Shown in pieces: positions 28,789 to 36,054 of a DNA stretch of 64,000 nucleotides. The notes under the pieces are model-generated. The model was not told the DNA's origin. It was given only the letters and a program-made list of their open reading frames with translations, and ran no database searches. The stretch is from Jeotgalibacillus sp. R-1-5s-1. Its GTDB lineage: Bacteria; Bacillota; Bacilli; Bacillales; Jeotgalibacillaceae. Made by a program: the position numbers and the translations under genes. The DNA lies in NCBI RefSeq assembly GCF_004405105.1, contig NZ_SORW01000024.1, forward strand, positions 27,069 to 91,068, given 5' to 3'. The stretch's first letter is position 1; each line of letters starts with the position of its first letter.

Positions 28789-28904
28789 AAGTGACCAAGT
28801 TGAGCGCGAATGTGTTCAAGCTGAGGGTGAAAGTGACCAAGCTGGCGAAGAAAGTGACCAAGTACAGCCCAAAAGTGTCCAAGCTCGCCGAAAATGTGAC
28901 CAAG
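28789..28904 (+). repeat. 21-bp-spaced AAAGTGWCCAAG array (6 units)
   Basis: GTG of the motif at 28791, 28812, 28833, 28854, 28875 and 28896, every step 21 bp. The units read GACC, GTTC, GACC, GACC, GTCC, GACC after the first GT, without strict alternation. The rest of the gap to 29048 shows CACCTCCGCTTTTC, the edge sequence of the long palindromic repeats, and no gene. Confidence 0.86.
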
Positions 28905-29048
28905 TACTTCGTCCACCTCCGCTTTTCTAATTTCCAAAACCTTTGTGACATCAGGCAAACTCGGTTTATTTTCGGGCACAATGAAGTAGACTGATAGGAG
29001 GAGAAATAGGAGGAGGGGTATGGGATCGAGTGGTATAATATTGGGGCA

Positions 29049-29624
29049 TTGATTATTTCGTCGACTCAGGTCAGCCTTCTGGTTGCTTTTACAGTTGCCT
29101 GGTGGTCGATCAGGCGGGTGGAACGGCAGCTGGCATCGACGGTTTCGAATTTGTTTTTTACGTTTGTGCTCGTCTGGAAGTTTTCAAGTATTCTTATTTA
29201 TTTTGATTATGTGCGGCAGACACCGATGGCCGTGCTTTATTATAACGGAGGAGAGTGGGGATTGCGGCTGGCTGTGTTGGCCGTTTTGATTCAGCTCTTC
29301 TTTTACGGCAAAAAGTATTCGCAGATCAGCAGCCTGGTTTTTCCGGCCTGGCTCGTGCTGCTCACGTCTCTTGAAGCGGCTAAGCTGATTCAGGCTGCCG
29401 ACACGGTTGCGGATGCTCTTTTAGCGGGTGTGTTTCTGGTCCTGCTCGTACTGATCTGGCCAAAAGAAAACCGCTTTTTAAATGGATATATGCTAGTCGC
29501 CATCCTGATTTTCCAATGGATGACGGTTTGGGTAAATGGAGATTTTTTCACTGAAGGTTTATTTTACAGCGGTCTGTTCAGTCTGATTGTGTTTGTGCTG
29601 TATCGAAGGAGGAAAAGAGTATGA
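29049..29624 (+). CDS. Membrane protein upstream of a thioredoxin-like protein
   Basis: A 191-residue hydrophobic protein with about five membrane segments and a basic C-terminus (YRRRKRV). I do not recognise the family. Start unclear: the listed TTG at 29049 has no good site. A very strong AGGAGGAGGGG precedes an ATG at 29020 that is out of frame by one base, and in the coding frame the codons between (YGIEWYNIGA) look like real protein. One missing G after that ATG would restore MGIEWYNIGA. It overlaps the next gene by four bases (ATGA), so the pair is translationally coupled and may serve redox handling or cytochrome maturation at the membrane. Confidence 0.7.
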   Translation: MIISSTQVSLLVAFTVAWWSIRRVERQLASTVSNLFFTFVLVWKFSSILIYFDYVRQTPMAVLYYNGGEWGLRLAVLAVLIQLFFYGKKYSQISSLVFPAWLVLLTSLEAAKLIQAADTVADALLAGVFLVLLVLIWPKENRFLNGYMLVAILIFQWMTVWVNGDFFTEGLFYSGLFSLIVFVLYRRRKRV

Positions 29625-30217
29625 TTCCACGTATCATTGCGCTTGCGGGAGTGGGCGTGCTGGTGGCGTTGCTGATTATGAATGTGATAAACGATCAAAA
29701 AGAGCGTGAGGAGCGGCAGGCATTAATGGAGCAGTATTCTGTGATGCCGGCTGACAATGAAACGGCCCAGCCGGTTGAATCCACTGGTGCGCTAAAGGAA
29801 GGTCAAGCGGTGCCGGATGTCCAGGCACCAACGCTTGACGGCGACATTATTGCGTTAAAGGACCTTCGCGGTAAAAAAATCATTCTGAATTTCTGGGCAA
29901 CCTGGTGTCCGCCATGTATGGCTGAAATGCCACATATGCAGGATTATTATGAAGGGATGGCCAAAGAACAGAACGTCGAAATTTTAGCGGTAAACCTGAC
30001 AAGTAAGGATAATGGAATGGATAAAGTGCGCAGCTTCGTACAGGATTATGAGCTCACATTCCCGATCTTACTTGACGATACAGGACTGCTCGGCGAAGAA
30101 TTTCAGGCGTATTCGATCCCAACCACGTATTTAATCGACGAGGAAGGCATCATCCAGCGCAAGCTGATGGGGCCGATGGATCAGGATATGATGATTGAAA
30201 TGATGGGTGAGATCTGA
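29621..30217 (+). CDS. Membrane-anchored thiol-disulfide oxidoreductase (ResA/TlpA-like)
   Basis: A 198-residue protein with one N-terminal membrane anchor (about residues 4-22), a linker to about 60, then a thioredoxin fold with active site WCPPC (NFWATWCPPCMAEMP) and cis-proline in YSIPTTYLID. It faces outside the membrane, where such proteins reduce disulfides, for example in cytochrome c maturation (ResA) or spore formation (StoA). No ccm/res genes are nearby, so the client is unknown. It overlaps the preceding membrane protein by four bases. Confidence 0.9.
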   Translation: MIPRIIALAGVGVLVALLIMNVINDQKEREERQALMEQYSVMPADNETAQPVESTGALKEGQAVPDVQAPTLDGDIIALKDLRGKKIILNFWATWCPPCMAEMPHMQDYYEGMAKEQNVEILAVNLTSKDNGMDKVRSFVQDYELTFPILLDDTGLLGEEFQAYSIPTTYLIDEEGIIQRKLMGPMDQDMMIEMMGEI

Positions 30218-30219
30218 TC

Positions 30220-30249
30220 AACGTCCGGCTGGAGCGCCGGGCGTTTTTT
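30220..30249 (+). terminator. Terminator after the thioredoxin-like gene
   Basis: ACGTCCGGC and GCCGGGCGT pair around TGGAGC, followed by TTTTTT. Confidence 0.8.
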
Positions 30250-30268
30250 AAATGGGGCGTGTGGTTTT

Positions 30269-30454
30269 GAAGGAATGATTTTTTCAAAAGAAGGATTGCT
30301 GGTCAGCAGTGAAGGAAATCAACCCTTGAAACGAAGGAAAAAAGAGACGCATCCGGGCTAGTGAGGGAATGAAAATCCGGAAAGAAGGAATCTCATTTTC
30401 AAAAGCCTGAATGAACATGTCAAAAGCCCGAATCACTTACCACAATGAAGGAAT
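30269..30454 (+). repeat. 21-bp-spaced GAAGGAAT array (9 units)
   Basis: GAAGGAAT or variants start at 30269, 30290, 30311, 30333, 30363, 30384, 30405 (GCCTGAAT), 30426 (GCCCGAAT) and 30447. Steps are 21, 21, 22, 30, 21, 21, 21 and 21. It lies between the thioredoxin-like gene and the convergent acetyltransferase gene. Confidence 0.78.
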
Positions 30455-30481
30455 CCTGCAAAACGCCTCGTCCCGCCTCCA

Positions 30482-30937
30482 TCAATCCAGCCGCTTCTCC
30501 ACCACCTCACGTAAAACCTCAAATCCTTGATGGCGATAAAACGCAGCTGCGTCCCGATTCGAGCTCCAGTAATCCAGCTGAACCCTGTCAATGCCCCGAA
30601 CCCGCGCAGCTTCTTCTACTTTCCCAAGTAAAAGCGCGCCGTAACCTTTTTTCTGATGTGCAGGCGAGACGCTGATCTGGTGCACATACACATAAGAAAC
30701 CTCTTTTTTAAACGCGTTGGCTTCCCTGCGGCGGATTTCAAACCAGACAAACCCTGCATCCCCATCGAGCACATACATCTCATGCTCTCCATGCTCAAGA
30801 ATCCTGGCAAATGCATCCCTCATCGCTTCAAATGAATAAGGCACAAATAAATCAGGATGCAACTCAACATGTAAATCATGAACCGGTTTATTTAAAGATG
30901 CGATTAAATGCACATCTGTCGTTCGTTTCAGCATCAT
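30482..30937 (-). CDS. GNAT family N-acetyltransferase
   Basis: A protein of about 151 residues with the GNAT fold. The acetyl-CoA loop is VSPAHQKKGYGALLL (a Q-x-x-G-x-G/A type motif), followed by LDYWSSNRDAAAFYRHQGFE, the typical C-terminal signature. The substrate is unknown. Start: an in-frame ATG exists at 30967, but GGGGGAAC just before the ATG ATG pair at 30937/30934 sets the likely start. It is convergent with the thioredoxin-like gene and divergent from htrA. Confidence 0.88.
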   Translation of the reverse strand: MMLKRTTDVHLIASLNKPVHDLHVELHPDLFVPYSFEAMRDAFARILEHGEHEMYVLDGDAGFVWFEIRRREANAFKKEVSYVYVHQISVSPAHQKKGYGALLLGKVEEAARVRGIDRVQLDYWSSNRDAAAFYRHQGFEVLREVVEKRLD

Positions 30938-31076
30938 CGTTCCCCCAATAAAACAGTGTTTTTTCAAGTATAGAGCATTTTCTTAAAAAATTTAGCCGTT
31001 TTTCATCTAATTTTCATTTTCACCTTTTATACTGTGAACCATAGAAAACAAAATATTGATGAAAGGGATGAAACAC

Positions 31077-32294
31077 ATGGGCTACTATGATGATCAGGAA
31101 ACCCGGGAGCGCATGTCCCGTAAAAAAAGCGGCAGCAAGGCAGGTTACTTTTTATCTAGCCTGTCCGGACTCATCGTCGGAGCGCTTTTAGTGACACTGT
31201 TAATGCCAATGATGGGGAATGGCGGCTCACCGGCTGTCAATAATACATCCTCAGGAGACGGCACACAGAGTGCACAAACGCAAAATGTTTCCTATGATGT
31301 CTCATCAGACGTGACCTCAGCCGTTGAAAAAGCCGGCGGAGCAGTCGTAGGTGTCACCAACCTGCAGTCCGGTCAAAGCCTCTTTGGCGGACAATCCGGT
31401 GAAGCAACAGAAGCCGGTACCGGTTCAGGTGTTATTTATAAATCTGAAGGAGACGTTGCCTATATCGTGACGAACTATCACGTCATCGAAGGCAGCGATC
31501 AGGTGGAAGTCACACTCGCTGACGGCACAAAAGAGGAAGCACAGGTGCTTGGAGGAGACCAGTGGACAGACCTTGCTGTACTGCAGATCAGCAATGAAAA
31601 TGTAGATACAGTAGCTGAATTCGGAGATTCACAGGCGCTGAAGCCGGGTGAACCGGTCATTGCGATCGGAAATCCATTAGGCCTTCAGTTCTCAGGATCT
31701 GTGACAACAGGAGTCGTATCCGGTGTTGAACGGACAATCCCGGTTGACATCAATCAGGACGGCGCTGTTGACTGGCAGGCAGAAGTTATTCAAACTGACG
31801 CTGCGATCAACCCTGGTAACAGTGGTGGCGCACTCGTCAACATTCAGGGTCAGCTGGTCGGCATCAACTCAATGAAAATTGCCCAGTCATCAGTAGAAGG
31901 AATCGGCTTAGCCATTCCGATTGATATGGCGGCACCAATCATTGAAGATCTTGAAACTCAAGGTGAAGTCCTTCGCCCGACAATGGGTATCACACTTTAT
32001 GACCTGGCAAATGTTTCAGTTGCTCAGCGTCAAAGCGAGCTGAACCTTCCAGAAGAAGTTGAATCAGGCGTTGTCATTCAGCGTGTTGTTCCTGATTCAG
32101 CAGCCGCTGCAGCAGGACTTGAAGACTTTGATGTCATCGTTGAAATGGATGGCAAGAAAATCAACAATAGCGTTGAACTTCGTCAGCACCTTTACACTGA
32201 AAAAGAAGTTGGCGACGAGCTTCAAGTGAAAGTTTATCGCAACGGTGAAATGCAAGAGTTTACTCTCACCCTCACAGACGATGCAGATCTGTAA
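31077..32294 (+). CDS. htrA: HtrA-type membrane serine protease (S1C with PDZ)
   Basis: A 405-residue quality-control protease. A short basic cytoplasmic tail is followed by a membrane anchor (about residues 22-45), a Ser/Gln-rich linker, and a trypsin-like domain with catalytic His in TNYHVIEG, Asp in WTDLAVL and Ser in NPGNSGGALVN. One C-terminal PDZ domain (about 305-395, GVVIQRVVPDSAAAAAGL) completes it. It degrades misfolded proteins outside the membrane. The start at 31077 follows GAAAGGG; earlier in-frame TTG/ATG codons overlap the site. In relatives it follows yycJ directly; here it is separated by three genes and repeat arrays. Confidence 0.95.
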   Translation: MGYYDDQETRERMSRKKSGSKAGYFLSSLSGLIVGALLVTLLMPMMGNGGSPAVNNTSSGDGTQSAQTQNVSYDVSSDVTSAVEKAGGAVVGVTNLQSGQSLFGGQSGEATEAGTGSGVIYKSEGDVAYIVTNYHVIEGSDQVEVTLADGTKEEAQVLGGDQWTDLAVLQISNENVDTVAEFGDSQALKPGEPVIAIGNPLGLQFSGSVTTGVVSGVERTIPVDINQDGAVDWQAEVIQTDAAINPGNSGGALVNIQGQLVGINSMKIAQSSVEGIGLAIPIDMAAPIIEDLETQGEVLRPTMGITLYDLANVSVAQRQSELNLPEEVESGVVIQRVVPDSAAAAAGLEDFDVIVEMDGKKINNSVELRQHLYTEKEVGDELQVKVYRNGEMQEFTLTLTDDADL

Positions 32295-32373
32295 AAGGTG
32301 AGTTCATATAGATGCAAGACCATAGATAGTGAAACGTCCAACTCTACTATTTTTTAAGCCTATTTTGTCTCAT

Positions 32374-32409
32374 GGCAGGAACGCCTCCACCGTTCCTGCC
32401 TCTTTTTTT
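32374..32409 (+). terminator. Terminator after htrA
   Basis: GGCAGGAACG and CGTTCCTGCC pair around CCTCCAC, followed by TCTTTTTTT. Confidence 0.88.
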
Positions 32410-32481
32410 ATGCTTTTATCATGCGCTTCATTTTTTTATGCTAAAATGAGAGATCGGAAATTTGAAGAAGGCGGTGAAAAA

Positions 32482-32646
32482 ATGAAGATCTATTGCTGCC
32501 AGGAACACGTTGAGCTTGCCCTCGATGTTTTTGTGGATGAACAGGAAAGTTACCCGGATTTAAAGACAGTGGATAACCCGGCCGACTTGTCCACAATCTG
32601 TGAATATTGTACTGAACGTGCCATATATATTGTGGAGAACACATGA
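32482..32646 (+). CDS. CxxH/CxxC mini-protein (YyzF-like)
   Basis: A 54-residue protein with CCQEH near the N-terminus and CEYC near residue 42, the pattern of the CxxH/CxxC protein family (BA_5709 type), presumably metal binding. In other Bacilli it sits between htrA and rlmH. Here no rlmH follows within at least 600 bases. GAAGGCGGTG precedes the ATG. The 3' half of the gene already contains DnaA-box-like sites. Confidence 0.88.
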   Translation: MKIYCCQEHVELALDVFVDEQESYPDLKTVDNPADLSTICEYCTERAIYIVENT

Positions 32647-32902
32647 TCCCATACGAAATGTGGATAGAAATTGTGGATATGTGTATAACTTTTGTGGATA
32701 ACCTGTTTATAATGGGTGAATAACTGTGAGCCTCCATTCATTTTCTGTTCATCAAAATCCTTCCACTATGGACAAGAAAGCGCTTATATCAACGTTTTCC
32801 GAGCGCTCGCTCGACAAACCCGGTGCGAAATTAGCGAAAAATTAGGCTAATTTGTTGTCCACATGTGGATTAATTTGTTGTTTGGTTGAATGTTGTGGAT
32901 GG
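32532..32902. promoter_or_regulatory. Cluster of DnaA-box-like sites
   Basis: Relative to TTATCCACA there is one perfect box (TGTGGATAA at 32693). One-mismatch boxes lie at 32532, 32568, 32587 (TTGTCCACA), 32631, 32659, 32672, 32855 (TTGTCCACA) and 32864, and a weaker one at 32894. That is ten sites in about 370 bases, far above chance. It lies partly inside the mini-protein gene and mostly in the gap after it. A DnaA-titrating cluster outside oriC, as known in B. subtilis, is the simplest reading. Confidence 0.6.
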
Positions 32903-32914
32903 TAGTATAAAACC

Positions 32915-33151
32915 GGGCCGGACTCATCCTACGCTTTCCTTTGTCTAGCTGCGGCGACTAGCCCCTCGAGGTCATAAGTCCAAGATGAACGAGGGCGAAG
33001 GGCAGCCCTCGTTTCATCTTCACCTTATGCTTGTCGGGGCTGGACGAGTCGCCTCCGCTTTTCTATGGGCCGGGCGGTGAACCCCTTGTGCTTCGCACAA
33101 GGGGTTCACCTGTCCCTTTCCGCCATAGGAGTCTTCGGATGAGTCCGGCCC
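32915..33151. repeat. Nested palindrome including long repeat, copy 2
   Basis: Outer arms GGGCCGGACTCATCC (32915-32929) and GGATGAGTCCGGCCC (33137-33151) enclose the long palindromic repeat (32941-33063) and a perfect hairpin AACCCCTTGTGC-TTCG-like at about 33078-33104. The whole stretch can fold as one branched structure. The interval 32647-33294 contains this, the DnaA-type sites and a terminator, but no gene. Confidence 0.75.
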
Positions 33152-33231
33152 TTTGGGTTGATCTTAATTGGAACGAGGTTAAAAGAATAAAACTAAAGTC
33201 AAAAGCTTATGAACCGAGTTGTTTAGTTATA

Positions 33232-33274
33232 TAAAAAGGGATGTCCGCTAATGAGGCTGGACATCCCTTTTCAT
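33232..33274. terminator. Bidirectional terminator after the peroxiredoxin gene
   Basis: AAAAGGGATGTCC and GGACATCCCTTTT pair across a 12-base loop. It terminates the minus-strand gene ending at 33295. Confidence 0.9.
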
Positions 33275-33294
33275 TATTATTTTAATTCAGTCGA

Positions 33295-33789
33295 CTATTT
33301 CAGGTTTTTTTGAATGTAACGGATTGTTTTGCGTAGGGCTTCGGCATCCGGGCGGCCGAATGGTCCGCTTTGGCGGTGCTGGAACAGGACGTGTCCTTCT
33401 TCATCTAATATGAAGTAGCCTGGCTCGCCATGTTCTCCGTGGTCTTCGTAAGGTGCGTCTTCTCCGTGATAAAACACGCCATACGCATCAAATACTTCAT
33501 GTTTTTCGTCAGATAGCACTGGGAATTTAAGTTCGTATTCCTGCTTAAAGGTCGATAAATTTTCGTTCGTGTCTGTTGAAATCGCTACAACGCTTACATT
33601 ATTTTCAGTGAATTTAGAAAGATGATCGGAATACTCTTTTAAATCCTCCTGGCAGACCGGGCACCATGAGCCTCTGAAAAAGACGATCAGCTGCCAGCCG
33701 TTTCGTTCGTTTTCTAGAGAGTAAGTTTCACCAGTTGTAGATGTCAGTTCAAAATTCGGGGCTTTCTCGCCCAGTTTAAAAGTTTTCAT
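33295..33789 (-). CDS. Peroxiredoxin / AhpC-TSA family protein
   Basis: A 164-residue thioredoxin-fold protein. It starts MKTFKLGEKAPNFEL and has the redox motif SWCPVCQEDL, a CxxC form of the peroxidatic site typical of peroxiredoxin-like/bacterioferritin-comigratory relatives. It probably reduces peroxides in the cytoplasm. The start at 33789 is set by GGAGGCG upstream. A longer frame to 33942 exists only because the 21-bp array upstream happens to be open and should not be annotated as coding. Confidence 0.88.
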   Translation of the reverse strand: MKTFKLGEKAPNFELTSTTGETYSLENERNGWQLIVFFRGSWCPVCQEDLKEYSDHLSKFTENNVSVVAISTDTNENLSTFKQEYELKFPVLSDEKHEVFDAYGVFYHGEDAPYEDHGEHGEPGYFILDEEGHVLFQHRQSGPFGRPDAEALRKTIRYIQKNLK

Positions 33790-33881
33790 CGTGTAACGCC
33801 TCCTAAATTTGTCAGCATAGTGTGTGAATACCCTTTTACTGGATGCGTAAACAGATGGAGATGCCTGGATGTTTTTTGTGA

Positions 33882-33934
33882 AAGTGTCCAAATAAACTCT
33901 AAATATGTCCAAGTAACCCCGCAAAGTGACCAAG
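33882..33934 (+). repeat. Short AAAGTGWCCAAG array (3 units)
   Basis: Motifs at 33884 (GTGTCC), 33905 (ATGTCC) and 33926 (GTGACC), both steps exactly 21 bp. Confidence 0.7.
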
Positions 33935-33998
33935 TCCCCCATCCTTTCACAAGCGAAGCGTCCAGCCTCCAGACTTTAGGTACCAAAAAGCACTCAGA

Positions 33999-34022
33999 GC
34001 CCCGGCGTGCGCCGGATTCTTT
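33999..34022 (+). terminator. Hairpin between two arrays
   Basis: CCGGC, loop GTGC, GCCGG followed by ATTCTTTC. Related to the hairpin at 28760. Confidence 0.55.
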
Positions 34023-34028
34023 CAGAGA

Positions 34029-34142
34029 GTGGTTGAATAACCGCGAAGAGTGGTTAAATAACCTCAAAAAGTTGTCTAATCCTCATAAAAAGTAGTCAAA
34101 TAACCAAAAGAGTTGTTAAATCCGCACGCAGAGTGGTCAAAT
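34029..34142 (+). repeat. 21-bp-spaced GTGGTTAAATA / GTTGTCAAATA array (6 units)
   Basis: Units start at 34029, 34050, 34071, 34092, 34112 and 34133 (steps 21, 21, 21, 20, 21). Motifs are GTGGTTGAATA, GTGGTTAAATA, GTTGTCTAATC, GTAGTCAAATA, GTTGTTAAATC and GTGGTCAAATC. Same family as 22158-22272. The sequence from 34143 to 34276 is AT-rich with no further gene. Confidence 0.82.
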
Positions 34143-34276
34143 CCCCACCTCCCTTTTATTCCTTAACACAACATTTTCAAATCTCATACAGCTTCTTCAT
34201 ATTCTCTTAATATTCCTCATTTAAAGTAAGTGGTGTGAACGACAAGTGAATAGCAGTCCGGTATGACTTAGGAGAA

Positions 34277-34332
34277 CCATAAAAACGAGAGACAGACGAC
34301 ATCGGCCTCTTTATGTTTTTATGGATTTTTTT
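34277..34332 (+). promoter_or_regulatory. Leader terminator ahead of glpP, probable GlpP antitermination target
   Basis: CCATAAAAAC (34277-34286) and GTTTTTATGG (34315-34324) form a perfect stem followed by a T run, so transcription should stop before glpP. GlpP proteins are RNA-binding antiterminators that act on glp leader mRNAs when glycerol-3-phosphate is present. This arrangement would make the operon self-inducing. Confidence 0.65.
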
Positions 34333-34366
34333 ATGCTCAAATGCCGGGGAAAAGGAGTGGGCAAGT

Positions 34367-34942
34367 ATGTTTTTAGAAAGAGTGAAAGAATCTCAGGTGA
34401 TCGCATCGATCAAGGAACCGAAGCAGCTTGAAGCCTTTATCGAGACGGATATTAAGGCAGCCTTTTTACTGTTAGGAAATGTCACGGTGATTAAACGATA
34501 CGTTGATTTTTTAAAAGAGCATGACCGGGATGTGTTCTTACATATTGAGAAAATTCCGGGCATCAGCTATGACCGCGAGGGTTTAAAGTTTATTGCGCGG
34601 CATGTGAAGCCGACGGGGATTGTGACAACGAAGTCCTCTCTCGTCGCAGCAGCACAAAAGGAAGGTCTTATTGCGATTCAGCGTCTGTTTTTAATTGATT
34701 CAGATGCCTTGAAATATGGGCTAGAGAGTGCGGAAAATATTCGCCCGGATTTTCTTGAACTGATGCCGGGTGTGGTCCCGCACATGATTGAGCACGTCAA
34801 AAAGAAAACGGATATTCCGATTATTACAGGCGGGCTGATTCAAAACAGAAAGCAGATGATCAGAGCGGTGGAAAGAGGCGCAACGGCTGTATCAACCGGC
34901 CGTACGCATTTATGGAAGCCGCTGACGGAGGTGGTTCGATGA
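34367..34942 (+). CDS. glpP: Glycerol-3-phosphate responsive antiterminator GlpP
   Basis: A 191-residue TIM-barrel-like protein of the GlpP family (VIASIKEPKQLEAF, AAFLLLGNV, IEKIPGIS, DIPIITGGLIQN, GATAVSTGRTHLW). It binds glycerol-3-phosphate and the leader of glp mRNAs, allowing read-through of a terminator. The ATG at 34367 is set by AAAGGAGTGG; an earlier in-frame start at 34313 lies inside the leader terminator. It is the first gene of a ugp-type operon and overlaps the ATPase gene start by four bases (ATGA), so it probably controls this very operon. Confidence 0.92.
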   Translation: MFLERVKESQVIASIKEPKQLEAFIETDIKAAFLLLGNVTVIKRYVDFLKEHDRDVFLHIEKIPGISYDREGLKFIARHVKPTGIVTTKSSLVAAAQKEGLIAIQRLFLIDSDALKYGLESAENIRPDFLELMPGVVPHMIEHVKKKTDIPIITGGLIQNRKQMIRAVERGATAVSTGRTHLWKPLTEVVR

Positions 34943-36054
34943 GAAAGGTTGAGCTGAAAGGATTAACGAAATCCTATGACGGAAAACAGGACGTGTTAAA
35001 AGCAATTGATGTCACGATTGAGCCGGGCGAATTCTTCGTTCTCGTCGGGCCATCGGGCTGTGGGAAAAGTACGATGCTGCGGATGATCGCAGGGCTTGAA
35101 TCCATCACAGCAGGAGAGCTTGCCTTAGATGGCAAACGCGCCAATGCCCTTTCGCCAAGTGATCGCGACCTGTCGATGGTATTTCAGAATTACGCCCTCT
35201 ATCCGCATTTAACAGTGGAGCAGAATATCACATTCGGACTTCACGTGAAAAAAATCTCTAAAAAAGAGCAAAAAGCGCGCTGTGAAGAGGTTTGCGCAAT
35301 GCTTGGGCTCACCGATTATATGAAGCGCAAGCCAAAGGAACTCTCAGGCGGTCAGCGGCAGCGAGTTGCGTTAGCGCGTGCAGTCGTTACGCAGGCTCCG
35401 CTTTGCCTGATGGATGAGCCGTTATCAAACCTTGATGCGAAATTAAGAGCAAAAATGCGCTCAGAAATCCGCCAGCTTCAAAGAAAGCTCGGTATCACGA
35501 TGATTTATGTCACGCACGATCAGACTGAGGCGATGACGATGGCGGACCGGATGATGATTTTATCAGGTGGGGACGTACAGCAGATCGGCCGTCCGCTGGA
35601 TGTGTACAACAATCCGGCGAACACCTTTGTCGCATCCTTTATCGGATCGCCGCCAATGAACTTAATTGAAGCTGAAATTTCCGATTCTGTATTGGTCGCA
35701 GATGGACACTGGATGACACCCATCACAGCTGATATGAAAGCGAAGCTGCAGACGGATAAAGTCACGCTCGGTGTACGTCCGGAGCACATTTCACTGGCCA
35801 AAGACAGCGAGCCGGGCTTCCTTGTTCAGGTCGCAAACGTTGAGGTGCTTGGCACGGAAACGCTTGTTACATTCGATTTTGGCGAGGACACACAGTGGAT
35901 CGCAAAATGGAACGGACAAAGCGATATCCAGCCTGGTGCACAAATCCGCATTGCAGTCGATGACCATCACTTAGCCCTGTATTCAACTGAAACAGGAGAG
36001 CGCATCTACTGTCAGGCGTCTGAACAGGCAGCTGAAAAGAAGGTGTCGTCATGA
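34939..36054 (+). CDS. ugpC: ABC transporter ATPase UgpC/MsmX-type
   Basis: A 371-residue ATPase of the CUT1 carbohydrate/ugp class. It has Walker A GPSGCGKST, Q-loop MVFQNYALYPH, signature LSGGQRQRVALARA, Walker B LMDEPLSNLD and switch His in YVTHDQTEAM. A C-terminal TOBE/regulatory domain covers about residues 240-365. With UgpA, UgpE and UgpB it imports sn-glycerol-3-phosphate or glycerophosphodiesters. The start overlaps the glpP stop. Confidence 0.93.
   Translation: MRKVELKGLTKSYDGKQDVLKAIDVTIEPGEFFVLVGPSGCGKSTMLRMIAGLESITAGELALDGKRANALSPSDRDLSMVFQNYALYPHLTVEQNITFGLHVKKISKKEQKARCEEVCAMLGLTDYMKRKPKELSGGQRQRVALARAVVTQAPLCLMDEPLSNLDAKLRAKMRSEIRQLQRKLGITMIYVTHDQTEAMTMADRMMILSGGDVQQIGRPLDVYNNPANTFVASFIGSPPMNLIEAEISDSVLVADGHWMTPITADMKAKLQTDKVTLGVRPEHISLAKDSEPGFLVQVANVEVLGTETLVTFDFGEDTQWIAKWNGQSDIQPGAQIRIAVDDHHLALYSTETGERIYCQASEQAAEKKVSS

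Noticed and set aside
28754..28981. Minus-strand gene encoding a heptad LVTF-repeat protein
   Set aside because: The frame is open only because the 21-bp repeat avoids stops; there is no ribosome site, and sister arrays with 20-bp steps would break the frame.
33031..33234. Small plus-strand coding frame
   Set aside because: It runs through the long palindromic repeat and hairpins and has no ribosome site.
32647..33290. A displaced or short rlmH gene after the CxxH/CxxC gene
   Set aside because: No frame in this interval encodes an RlmH-like SPOUT methyltransferase; the interval holds DnaA-type boxes and palindromes.
34200..34340. T-box riboswitch ahead of glpP
   Set aside because: No specifier loop, no conserved T-box sequence, and the downstream genes have nothing to do with amino acids or tRNA charging.
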